Source: Bugula neritina (taxonomy: Eukaryota; Bryozoa; Gymnolaemata; Cheilostomatida; Bugulidae). Taken from it: a stretch of DNA of 57,500 bases. Positions 42,120-54,400 of the stretch are shown here, piece by piece (position 1 is the first letter of the stretch; the number at the start of each line of letters is the position of its first letter). The position numbers were made by a program, and so were the translations under genes. The notes under the pieces are model-generated. The model searched no databases and was not told the DNA's origin. It worked only from the letters and a program-made list of their open reading frames with translations. The stretch is taken from contig OZ037773.1 in NCBI GenBank assembly GCA_964035545.1, positions 2,460,751 to 2,518,250 on the forward strand. The letters are read 5' to 3'.

Positions 42120-45100
42120 GTGAGTTGATAGGTTTTGTTGAAGCTTTTATTATTTGAACTACTAAGAATGTGAATTAGACTGCATCTTTCTGAGATGCAA
42201 TATTCAATTTTACTATAAGTATAAATAAAGAGCATTATTAATTTTCAGTCAATCTGTGAATACAGTGAAGTTCATCACCATAATTGTGCAAAATGCTAAA
42301 ATGTTGAGTACAATTATACTGCCTATTTTTTCAATTTCCAATACTAATTTTTTGTGTGTGATTATGGCATGCATAGAGTTATTAGATGACACTGAAATAT
42401 TGCATAGCATTTCTTGGTGGGTACCTTTACTAATAATATTATTATGAAGCGCTAGATGTGTATTTGCTGTGAGGTTGTGTTCTCCGTTAGAAATTTTGTA
42501 CAAAAGAGGACAACTTGAAAATGAGTATTAATTTGTTGTTAGTGTTTTAGCTTTAGAATTGTCTCCCTTACAATACAAGAGCTAACGCTAGAAACGAAGC
42601 TGGCCCACTTTCTTTTTTTGTTTGAGTTTCCGTATATAAAAGTTACTCAACTTACTCATCTATGATCTTAAGATTGAATCATTTTATTTTATTACCAGCT
42701 ATGAACACAAGATGATTGTTAAACTTGATTGCAAAAACCTTTGCAATAACTTTTATTAATACTAATAGTTTTTGGTGATTTTGCTCGTATTTATATTAGC
42801 TCATTGACATTATTATCATCTATCATTTTTATTTTACAGGCATTAAAATTTTTAATTTAAAATTAATGATTTATTCACTAGGCCCATAACTATCAGTATC
42901 ACTATGACTATGAGTATGAGTATTACCTGGCTACACCATAATCATTATATTCAAATAGTTAAGTTTAATTTCAATGCAACTTAATTATTCAGTTTAATCA
43001 GATCATCAAAATTCAAATTCAGTCGAAAACAAATGCCAAGCCCAATAGTTCAATTATATTATTACTACTTTTATTTACTTTTAGCTATTATCAGTTTCAT
43101 TGTTATTAATTATGAGATGATTATATTTTATGATAATTATAGAAATATTACAGACTTACTAGGTATCAGTATATGACTATCACTATGAAGTATGAGTAGT
43201 GTGAGTAACACTAATAGTATAACTATAAGTTAAAAGATCAGTGTGAGTATGAGTGTGGTGTACTCACATCACAATGACCATATGAGTTTTAGTATTATAT
43301 AAACAATAATAATATAAATAAACATTTTGCTATTCATATTGAATATGAAAAGCATTATGTTTATTGTTATAATTTTTTGTTGAACTCGCAGTAGACCTAG
43401 TACTAGTACTAATCATTATGCTTAGAATAAAAAGTAGACGTTATGGGTTGAGTCACCCTGGATATAGTTATAAGAAATTGGATGTCAATTCAAACTCATA
43501 GACTCAGTAAATGTAGTAGTCATTCTTATTGCTTTGTTTGGAATCAGTAATGTAGCAATAGAAACAAACATTAACAACTTTGAACTATATTGTATTAATA
43601 ATTAGGTTAGCTTTAAGAGCTATCACTATATAACTATAACATTAACTATCGTTATGAAGACCGCTAAAAGAATGCTGATATGAGTAATAATAAGTCTGTT
43701 ACAAATTCTTTTTAGGCTTAAGAGACACTTCCATTTCAAGGAATGTGCGATATAATGATTTACTTTACTACAAATACCATCCAACAGAATCGGCCAACAT
43801 TGTTGATGACTTATTAGTTCACAATGGTAAGATGGCATGGTTGTCTGACTTAGCGTTAGAAAATGAAAACAAATCATTGCCTACTTCTATTGCACTTTAT
43901 CCTTAACTGCTGAGCTACAGAGAATAATTAATTAGATTTCGTGAAATTATTACTCAACTAAAAAAAAAATTTCATTGTGTTTTATACAAATATTTTAGTA
44001 TAACTCACATGTTTTTATGTAATTTATTTTGTATCAGATCGAATGAGTTCATCTACATCAGTAGACAGGATCACACCACCTACTAGTTCATACAAAGGCG
44101 TCAAATCATCTGCAAGTTTGGCTGAAGGCCTTACAACACTCTCTAGTTCAAGCAAAGATATTAAATTACCTAAAAGTTCATACCAAGGCATTATAGCACC
44201 TAAAAGTTCAATCGAAGGCATAACATCACCTGCAAACTCTAATGAAGGCCATACAACACCTACAAGTGCAAACAAAGACATTACATTTAATCGACTACAG
44301 GGTTTAAAAAAGCAAATTGCTGCTAACCGTTTTGCTGATCATTGGAATGTTAAGGACAATGAAATCGAAAACCTTAAAGACTCAACAAAATCAGATGAAG
44401 ATCTCAATGTTGATGATGTTGGCGCATTGCCAGCTACAAAAGTTGTTTTTAGCAGGTAAAACACTTATTTACAATTTGCTAAACTACCTAATGTAGCATT
44501 AAGCTCTACTATAGCAGCTCCCTCCTCCTTGTATTTGTTTTACTCAAGCAAAGCAATATAATAATATTATAAATAAGGCCTGTTAGCTAAGTAAATAGTA
44601 TTATAATATATTTTCTCTATAAGAATTTTACAACTAAGCTAACTTTTTGCATAACCCCTGTACAGTGCATGTTTTATCATATATAATTTTTCGAGTTTCA
44701 GAAGGTACCATTTGAGTGCAGATTGAGCCCTTTTTGAGCATCTCAGCAATAATTTCTTCAACCTCCCAAAAAAAACACAGGCTGTTTTCTATAATAATTT
44801 TAGTAGTCACATCACGATGTTCTTTTGTCTATTTTTATGTATTCTTGTAGACTTTTGGATGATGATTCTTCTTTGTTTGACAAACATCAACAGCTTTCTA
44901 CGGGTTGGTTTTTCGATACTTTAAATAAAATTTATTCCTTGTCAATTTTGTTTTATGATTTTTAAAAAATTTAATTTTAAAATCGGCACTCCTTCCTATT
45001 TTAAATAGATTATTGTAAGAAAATAGTTGTATGTTTTCAGGATCATCATTGGAGGGTTCAACAGTGGTAAAGAAGCAGCTTGAGGATGGTGCGGTGAGTG

Positions 45101-45410
45101 AGATGTGTCATTCCCTTATATCTGCTCATTTCCTATGAACTGATTAACTTAGCACACAACAGTACAGCATATTTGTATATTTGATTTTCTGTTGGTAGCT
45201 ATTGGTAGGGGAGAGTTGTAATGCTATTGTGCACCTATGCATGTAATATCCAGTTGCTATATGTGTGTGCGTACGTATATATTTCTCACCTATATGCGCT
45301 TTGTCCTGTTCATGTAGGGGGTGTATATATATATATATATATATATGTATCTCAATCTGTGGACAGCAGCTGTTTCGGGATTTGTCCCCTCATCAGCACA
45401 GAACAGAGTA

Positions 45411-45471
<61 letters not shown>

Positions 45472-48400
45472 GGTTGGGGTAATTGTAATTTGTAATTGTA
45501 ATTGGCTGTAATTAATTACATTTTTTCAAGTAATTGAATGTAATTTGTAATTGAGGTTTAAAAATGTAATTGTAATTGTAATTGTAATTAATTACATATC
45601 TAATGTAATTGTTTTTTACAATTACTTTATAATTACATGTCAATTACTTCAAACTTTTAAATCTTAAAAAACTCCTTCTTTTTCTACAATGCCTACTGTT
45701 AAATAACAAGTTCAGATAGTTAGGTCAATATAGTAGGGTCATTCCATGCCAGCTCACCGAATTGCCCGCGTCTATTTGCGTCTCAGATTCTGTTCATGTT
45801 TACACCAAATAGACCTACACATGCCTCAAGTATTCTTCTTCAGTATTTCTGACCTGACACAAATTTTTTTGAAAACTGACTACTTTTGTGGACAAAGGTT
45901 GAGAAACATTTTGAGGAAAATTTGTGATTTCTTCTTTTAGACTAATCTATAAATGTCTATATCTCAATCATTTTTCTAGACTGAGCCTAAAAAATTTGCT
46001 CTGTGATTTGATAATACCTATCAATTTGCACTAGTAGCAACACATATTACAGAATACTTTGTGTGCATATATGCAAAGTCATTGAATATGAACAAATCTT
46101 TGTAAATTTTGAAAAATTTCAAATACTCGCCTAATCAAATTTTAAATTACTTATAAATTGGTCTAAAAGTATAAATCACAAATTTTCCTCAAAATATTTT
46201 CCAACCTTTGTTCACCAAAGTAGTAATTTCTTAAAATGTTTTTGTGTCAGGCCAGAAATATTCACGAATGGTAATCTGAACATGTGTAGGTCCATTTAGT
46301 GTAAATATGAGCAAAATCTGAGACACAAAGACGTGGGACCCCTTGAAAGTTGGTTGATTTGGTATGGAATGACATAATAGTATCACCGTGGAAAACAAAA
46401 GAGGTTCACCACTGTCAACACTGCCCCTGGTAGTTGGACCCTAGAAGTGACTTCTATTTATTCTTTGTGAGAACAAAAGTAATTGTAATTGTAATTAATT
46501 ACATTGCCATGTAATTGTAATTGTAATTAATTACATTTATTTTTAACTGTAATTATAATTGTAATTGTAATTGACAAATCTTTATGTAATTGTAATTGTA
46601 ATTAATTACATTTACATGTAATTGACCCCAACCCTGATATATATATATATATATATATATAATTTGCACGTCTGCTGTAACTCAGCTGCTTAGTCTGAAA
46701 ATATCTATTATTCTACATCAACTAAGATTTATAACTTTTTGTGGACAGGTAATTGGTGCTGACAATGCGGCATCCCAAGTTGAGAAATTAGCCCAGGTAA
46801 TAGGAGAGTCTTACAAAGAGTTGGGGCGGAACAGTCACCAGCCCGTAGTTGTGGCGTATGGTCTGGACAAAGACAAGGAAAATGTCAACTTGGAGTCTGA
46901 GTTGATCAGAGAGAGTACAGGTGAGTAGAGTAGAGAGAGTACAGGTGAGTAGATCAGAGAGAATACACCTCCCAGCATTTCTGTATGTCTTAGGAGCTGT
47001 AAGTTTGTTCTAAAATATTTCATCATGAAATTTAATTTTTTAATCTGAATCTTTTTACTGCTTTGTTACAGTTTGCTATGAAATAAGATACTTCTTTCAA
47101 ACCCAGTATTTTATTTTTATTCCTTTTTGAATGTTTTTTATTTTTTATCTTCAATTCTTTTAAAATTTGAGTTTCATTGATTTTAACCAAAATAATGTTA
47201 TACATACTTTGGCTGAAAGTGTTTTTTGAACATGACATGGTGTCTTACAGCTCATTTATATATTTGGCACAAAAAGTTATTTTTCTTTTCTTTTTTCAAA
47301 TTGTTTTACATTTCATTGACTGTATAGAGCTGCTGCCTGCAATGAATTTCTTCATCTAAAAATGCTGATCAATTATAAGCCAACATGCAGCCTTGAAATT
47401 ATATTTATACAATATAGATATTTCAGTAGTATTAGAAATCTCGATCTCTTGTTTTCAAGTGGAAGAAAAGCTGTCTCGGTGGTTTATAAGTAACTTGTAA
47501 TGTCTTCAGAGAAGTTGAATGGTAAAGAGTTGTAGTAGAAACATTGCTTTTTTGAAGTTTTTTACTTAAATAATTGTTATATTTTGGCAAATTATTAATT
47601 CATTTTTGAATGCATGGAAAGTTTGATTTTTGGAGTTTAGTTAGATGCGAGAGTATGTTGAATTGTTAACATCAAATATCAACTTTCAGTCATCAAAAAT
47701 CATTTTGGCAGTAGATATCAACGTTTTGTCAAATTTAAGTTATCCGATATCAACTTTCAATCATGAAGTTTAGTGGTTGTTTTGTCAGCATTACATGAAT
47801 TGAATTATTCTGTTTGGTTTTATTCTGACAACTGATTGTAGATAAACTGGAGGAGCAGGTGAAGAGATTGAAGAGTCTGTCAGAGAGAGTTGAGCTGACA
47901 GCCCAACTGGTCAAGAATCAAACTCAATACGGCAGCAACTCTAACGAAGTCGTCAGCGCTATCCTCAAGTGAGTAGATCTTTATTTTCTTTGAATATGAA
48001 CATTGATTCTGTCAACATTTCAAATCTCCTTTTTGCATTTATTGCGTTCTAAACAGTTGTGAACGAAATAGAAAGAAATTATATACTATCGTATTTAGTC
48101 ATTGCTGTGTGTTCCCATGGTGTAAAGTAACACATGGACAATAATATCTGTTTTCTATACAAGTTTCTAAATGGTTGTACGAGTACTACGAGATCAGATC
48201 GGGACTGAATAATTTTGAACCTTTTTTCTATTAAGTATTTATATACCAATTATGATATTGGATCAGTTTTTTGGTTGTGTAACTGTTAGTGTTATATGCC
48301 ATAGTTATATGTTGAACTGATGCTATATTTGTAATATACTTACTATCAGAATTCTATTTTAGATATGCAGAAGCATTTCTCAAGAAAAACAAACCGGAAA

Positions 48401-51400
48401 TAGACATCAACATCTCGGATGATGTGCAGATTGAGGATGATAACAATAGCATACACATAAGAGGTGGGGGGGGATGTGTACACTCCTTTCTGGGGGTGTT
48501 TCCGCACAGATACAGAGAATCTGTTCTATTCACAAAAAACTTTTACATAATATTTGCTGTTATTACTTTTAGCACTATTTTCATCTATTTTAATGCATGT
48601 GTGTTGTTAGAAATGAGTTTTGATAATGTATTTTTTTATAAATATAATGTGTAGATGTTAAAATTTCAAGCTGCTAGCATTGTTACTGTAGTTACGGCGT
48701 CTCCAGAATTCAGATATTTGTTAAGTTAAATTATAAAGATATGCTTCCTGTAACGGTGTAATCTGTAGTCCACGGAGAAGGTTCTAGAAGTAGAATGAGC
48801 TGGCGTTCCTAATTAAACATGATTTGTTGACAGGAAAGGGAAGTGGGTGGAGCATGTGGACAGGGTGGAGTGGCTGCACTATGGAGTGTGGATTGCACAG
48901 TTACCGGTTCAGACATCGTCTCTGCCTTCATCCTGATCACTGCCCTGGGGAGGATAAGGAGAGGAAACAGTGTCTGGGTGAGATGTTTTCACTGTACGCA
49001 TTGTACTGTGTCTCAGTATCTTCACTGTACACACTATACTGTGTCTCAGTGTCTTCACTGTACACACTATACTGTGTCTCAGTGTTGTCACTGTACACAC
49101 TATACTGTGTCTCAGTGTTGTCACTGTACACACTATACTGTGTCTCAGTATCTTTACTGTACACACTATACTGTGTCTCAGTGTCTTCACTGTTCACACT
49201 ATACTGTGTCTCGGTGTCTTCACTGTACACACTATACTGTGTCTCAGTGTCCTCATTGTACACACTATACTCTGTCTCAGTGTTGTCACTCTACACACTA
49301 TACTGTAGGTTTACCAAGGTGCATACCACCTGGTGGGATTTGGTCGGGCTGGTCCACCTGGACTTCTTGTGGCGTGCCGTGTGGTAGTAATGGATTTCGG
49401 AAGCGCTACAGAAGCTGTGAGATGGACACAGGATGTGCTGGTAAAGGGGAGATGACTGAGAGCTGTAGGGGTGTTCCATGTGAGGGGGAGGATAGGGGGT
49501 ATGTCATATCCAGATATCTTGTAATATGAATATCTTTCACATTCATCCCATTGAAACTCAATAATGAAGTATTTTGTTGTGTTGCCCTTTGTTACATAAA
49601 TCACGTTGTATCAGCAATACTGAAGCTTTAACACCCTATGATTGTAGAAAGGAATATATTTTATAATTACTGTTTTTTTTAAGATGAAGATATGCCAAGA
49701 AAGGGCTGTAATACTATAATTATTGCGCTTAGTTATAAGTCATTTGTATAAATGAGTTATAATAGCAACAATAAACCTTTAACACCATTTGAATAAGTCA
49801 TTTAATTTAGAAACGAATGATTTACACAATCCATGTTTACTGTACCATGAAGCTATGCCAAGAAAGGGATGTAACACTTTCGTTTTGACAATTATCTACA
49901 ATTCCAGTTTACTTTTGAACTGAAAACCTTGACACCCCCCAATAAGTGAGAAGTTGATTGTTAGACTGTGGCCCATCTGTTCTAGCAAACCAGATGAGGT
50001 CGGGTGGACCAGTTGCTCAGTCACTTGTGGTGCGGGACTCCAGTTCTACCGCCCATCCGGCTCCAAATTATCCAGAAAGTGCAGGACTACACCCTGTGAT
50101 GGTATGAAGACCTCCTTTACTCTTCCAGTATCATATGCGTTCTTATTAATAATAACCATGTAGAAGCTTATGTACATATGCGTGCTTGAGCTTGCTAAAT
50201 AATATACAATGTACTACCATCACTAAGTAAATTCAATATATTGAAATGTTCTGTGTAATACGAGTATAACACTGCATGGGGTTCTGTATCTAGCAGTCAC
50301 TTTGCCTCAGTTCTACTGAAATTGTACTAGACTCTTCTCATAGCCTCAGTTCATTAAACGTAGCCTTTTTCCCTATATAGTTGTATTTTATTGTTTCAAA
50401 ATGTATTTATATTCCATTCTTATGTTTAGCTTCCTTTCCTAGGTTTAGCCTTCTGGCAGCAGTGGAAGTCGTGGGGCGCGTGTACCGTCACATGTGGGGC
50501 AGGTGTTAGACTTAGGTCCAGGACTTGTGTTTCCCCGCAACCTTCTTTGTCGTGTAAAGGTGATGGCATTCGGACAGAGGGCTGTACTATTCCTTGTAGA
50601 ATGTCTTTCTCAGAGGGTATGTGTTTACTATGCTATAGCATACTGTATGTATTTGATATGCTATAGCATGCTCTATGCTATAGCATGCTCTATGCTATAG
50701 CATAGTAAATACATACAGTATGCTACTATAGCATACTGTATGCCTAGGGCCACACGGTGCGTATTTTCGCATGCGAAAATTGAAATCACAAGTAGCAAAG
50801 GTGTCCACTGTGCGCGTTGAGAAAACATTCGCACTTGTCGCTCTGCATTTTCAACGCAAGTGCGAATCGTCTCTGTCGTCGTCACCTAATTGGCTGGTAG
50901 TTATTCAGCGAGCCCAATTTCTTTATTTTAGTGTTACATTCCAGTAAATTGCGTTTTATTGAAAGCGAGTGCGATTTAAAAATGAATGCTTTATTTATCA
51001 CGCATCACTGACGCTACAGTGGACACCTTTGCTACTCGTGATTTTAATTTTCGCATGCGAAAATACGCACCGTGTGGCCCTGGGCTAAGTCTTTACTATG
51101 CTATAGCATTCTGTATACATGCATTTACTATGTTATAGTATACTATATGTGTTTAGTATGCTATAGAAGGCTCTATGCTATAGCTTACTGTGTGCTATAA
51201 CATGCTCTGTGCTATAGCTTACTGTGTGCTATAGCATACATTATCCTATAGTATACTATATGCTATAGCATGCTGTATGCTATAGTAATTATGATTGAAC
51301 TCAACATCCTGTAGATTCATCGAGTGGCCGACAACCAGTTGGTACTCTCGTCTCCAACTCACTCACCGACTCTGCTGTCTCAAGCTCTCAGGTGAAGGAG

Positions 51401-54400
51401 GTAGGAAGTGTGTGGACTTCCTGGTCTGACTGGTCGGCTTGTTCCGTCAGTTGTGGTGTCGGCATAGAAACCAAGTTCAGAAAGTGTAAGACCCGTTGCT
51501 ATGGTGATGCACAGCAGAGACGTCCCTGTGTCAAGGACACATGTGATTCGGGTATGACAACTCCAACTTCATATACATACATTCGGGAATTGCCAAGTCA
51601 TTTCTGCTAAGCACCTCCCAATCCGTTGCTCTCAAGTGCAAAAGGAAATATAAGAGTTTGGCTAACCTCTATATGTCTTACAATATCACTGATTCAGTTC
51701 TTCTAAACCTTTAGGTTTGCTTTTAGCATTTGGTTTGGTTTAAAACTGAAAAATAATTTTCTCTGCTTTTTCCTTGCATTTACTTTCAGTTGTTTCATGA
51801 GAATTATTTCTATTTTCATTCATTATTTTAACTCTTTTTCTAGAAAATGTTGCGTTTTCCGAGAGACTTCTGGAGGGGGACTCAATGGAGTTGAGGTGTC
51901 CCGTGGAGGACAGCGACACGGAGCACGTCATCTGGGTTTCTCCGGACGGGCAGAAGATTGACGCCGATTCTCAAGACGAGAGGTTGAGTGGTACTTGTGT
52001 TTAGAGAGATGTTCAAGTGGTACTTGTGTTTAGAGAAATTTTCAAGTGGTACTTGTGTTTAGAGAGATGTTCAAGTTGTACTTGTGTTTAGAGAGATGTT
52101 CAAGTTGTACTTGTGTTTAGAGAGGAGATATGTTCAGGTAGTACTTGTGTTTAGAGAAATGTTCAAGTTGTACTTGTGTTTAGAGAGATGTTCAAGTAGT
52201 ACTTGTGTTTAGAGAGGAGATATGTTCAAGTTGTAACTGTGTTTAGAGAAATGTTCAAGTTGTACTTGTGTTTAGAGAAATGTGCAGGGTTCAAGTTGTA
52301 CTTGTGTTTAGAGAAATGTTCAAGTTATACTTGTGTTTAGAGAGATGTTCAAGTTGTACTTGTGTTTAGAGAAATGTGCAAGGTTCAAGTTGTACAAAGG
52401 AGAGCTCATCCTTCTTCCGTAATTTGGGAAGAACCGGGATTGACTTCAATTTGCCTTCAGAAATGATTTGATTTTTCTTTGGTTTTAACTTGACAGTTAA
52501 AATTATTTTTTCTTGGTATTCAAATAATCATTTGCAGGTGTTTTAGAGACATCTTATCTGTAGGAAGGTTTGGTGCCATGAAGTAGATAGTTATTGTATC
52601 TTGTAAAAAGTTAATCATTACATTCATGTGTATATACGCTATATAATAAGCATCGAATTGATGTTTATTTATGGATTTTGTTTCAAACTCAGCTCAAAAA
52701 ATGTTGATTCCTCACCTGATATTTCCAATGACTCTGATATGACATGTTCCACTAACACATCATGCGAACCAGGTTTTAGCTGCTTTCTCACTAATCAGAT
52801 CAGCTTTAGTTTCACTCAGCGTCTCTTGTAGATTCCAGCTGGTCGGCAGCACCCTGGAGATCGTGGATGCCGGCCGAGCGTCTATCGGCACGTATCACTG
52901 CATAGTGACTCACAGTGACACGGGGCTAGTCAAGTCCGGTGATATCAGTCTGGGTAAGGGGTTCTCAGTCTAACAGACTAGTCTTTACTTCTGCGTAACT
53001 TAGCTTCTGTATCGCAGTTTGTGTAGATTCGTATGAAGGGTAGACAACTTCACCCTAGTTGGATTCTACTGCCACCTAATCTCATCCTTATAAGTTGTGA
53101 GTTAAGTTAAAGTTTAGTACATAACTCTGATACTGAAATACCAGGGTTGGGGTCAATTACATATGAATGTAATTAATAACAATTGCAATTACTTGAAAAT
53201 TTGTCAATTACAATTATAATTACATGGTAATGTAATTAATTGCAATTACAGTTACTTTTGTTCTCACAAGGAATAAATAGAAATTATATAATCTCACTTC
53301 TGTGATCCAACTACCAGGGGTGATTTTAACAGTGGACACCCTCCTTAGTTCTCAACAGTGATTAATAGAGCGACACAGCACTGCATTTAATTATTCTGAA
53401 CTTTTTACTAATCAGTAGGCATGGTAGGAAAAGTATGAATTTTATAAGGTTTAAAAATTTGAAGTAATTGATATGTAATGATAAAGTAATTATAAAAATC
53501 AATTACATTAGCTGTGTAATTAATTACAATTAAAATTATATTATTATACATTAATTACAAATTACATTCAAATAATTGAAAAAATGTAATTAATTACAAC
53601 TAATTACAATTACCTGAATGCTGAATACATAGGTCATCATGTGAATACACTGTAATGAATTCGAAGACTGTACATATTACATAATTCACGAAGTTATTAA
53701 AGCATTTGTGGAAATTGGAAAGTTTGTAAGAACCAATTCCATTGACTGAAAGCTGCGGGTGGAGTAGAATTAGCGCAGTTATTATCAATCAAGTATTTTC
53801 TTATTTATGATTTTGTAGCCGTGACAACGTGCGACTCGTTGCCATGTAAACACGGGGGCTCTTGTGAGGAGACGCCTAATGAGATCATACCATGGCTAGC
53901 CTTCACCTGTCACTGTCCTAAAGGCACTGTCGGCACTTTTTGTGAGCTCAAGCTATCTTGTAAGTCTATGTGTCACTCGTTCATTGGCTGAAATTTTGTT
54001 TAATATTCTGTAGACAGTGCCCAGTTCTGTATATATTACCATATATTACATTTGCAAACAGTACCCAGTTCTGTTTATATTACCAACTAATATATTTTAG
54101 AATGTACCCAGTTCTGTATACAATACCAACTGTTATATTTATAGATAGTACTCAGTTATGTATATATTGTAATCTATTAAATTTATAGATAGTACCCAGT
54201 TCTGGATACTCACAGTGATCATATTTGGCTGCTCTCTCTTCTGTCTCTGTTTCACTGTCTTCACTCTCTCCTGGAAGGAACAACATGAAGATCATGGAGG
54301 TGACACTCTCAACATCAGAGAGTACTTCAATCAGTTGTGAGTCATAGTTAGACTAACAGTAGATTAGAGTCAGTATATCTCAGTTAGAGTTAGACTATCA

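Larger units (their letters stand above)
48834..51551 (+). other. Five thrombospondin type-1 repeat exons
   Basis: One TSP1 repeat per exon (48834-48977, 49309-49498, 49986-50101, 50443-50616, 51315-51551), mostly phase 1. Repeats 1, 2, 4 and 5 keep Trp ladders (WSMWTGWSGC, WSGWSTWTSC, WQQWKSWGAC, WTSWSDWSAC), the WxxW sites of C-mannosylation. Repeats 3, 4 and 5 have CSVTCG, CTVTCG and CSVSCG, matching the O-fucosylation motif. Repeats 1 (CTMECG) and 2 (CGVPCG) lack the acceptor Ser/Thr. Repeat 3 keeps only one Trp. Confidence 0.92.

Noticed and set aside
42256-42447. Hydrophobic frame as alternative first exon of the membrane protein
   Set aside because: A GTGTGA donor could be used in phase, but it is weak. 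The exon at 42059-42119 has a perfect GTGAGT donor, the right phase and a better leader.
47680-47770. Repeated ATATCAACTTTCA words
   Set aside because: Two short copies only; too little to call an element.
48843-49529. 228-residue frame with HCTHYTVSQC repeats, and minus-strand ETQYSVYSEDT repeats
   Set aside because: Both come from the 33-bp intronic minisatellite. The true exons on either side are in another frame and encode TSP1 repeats.
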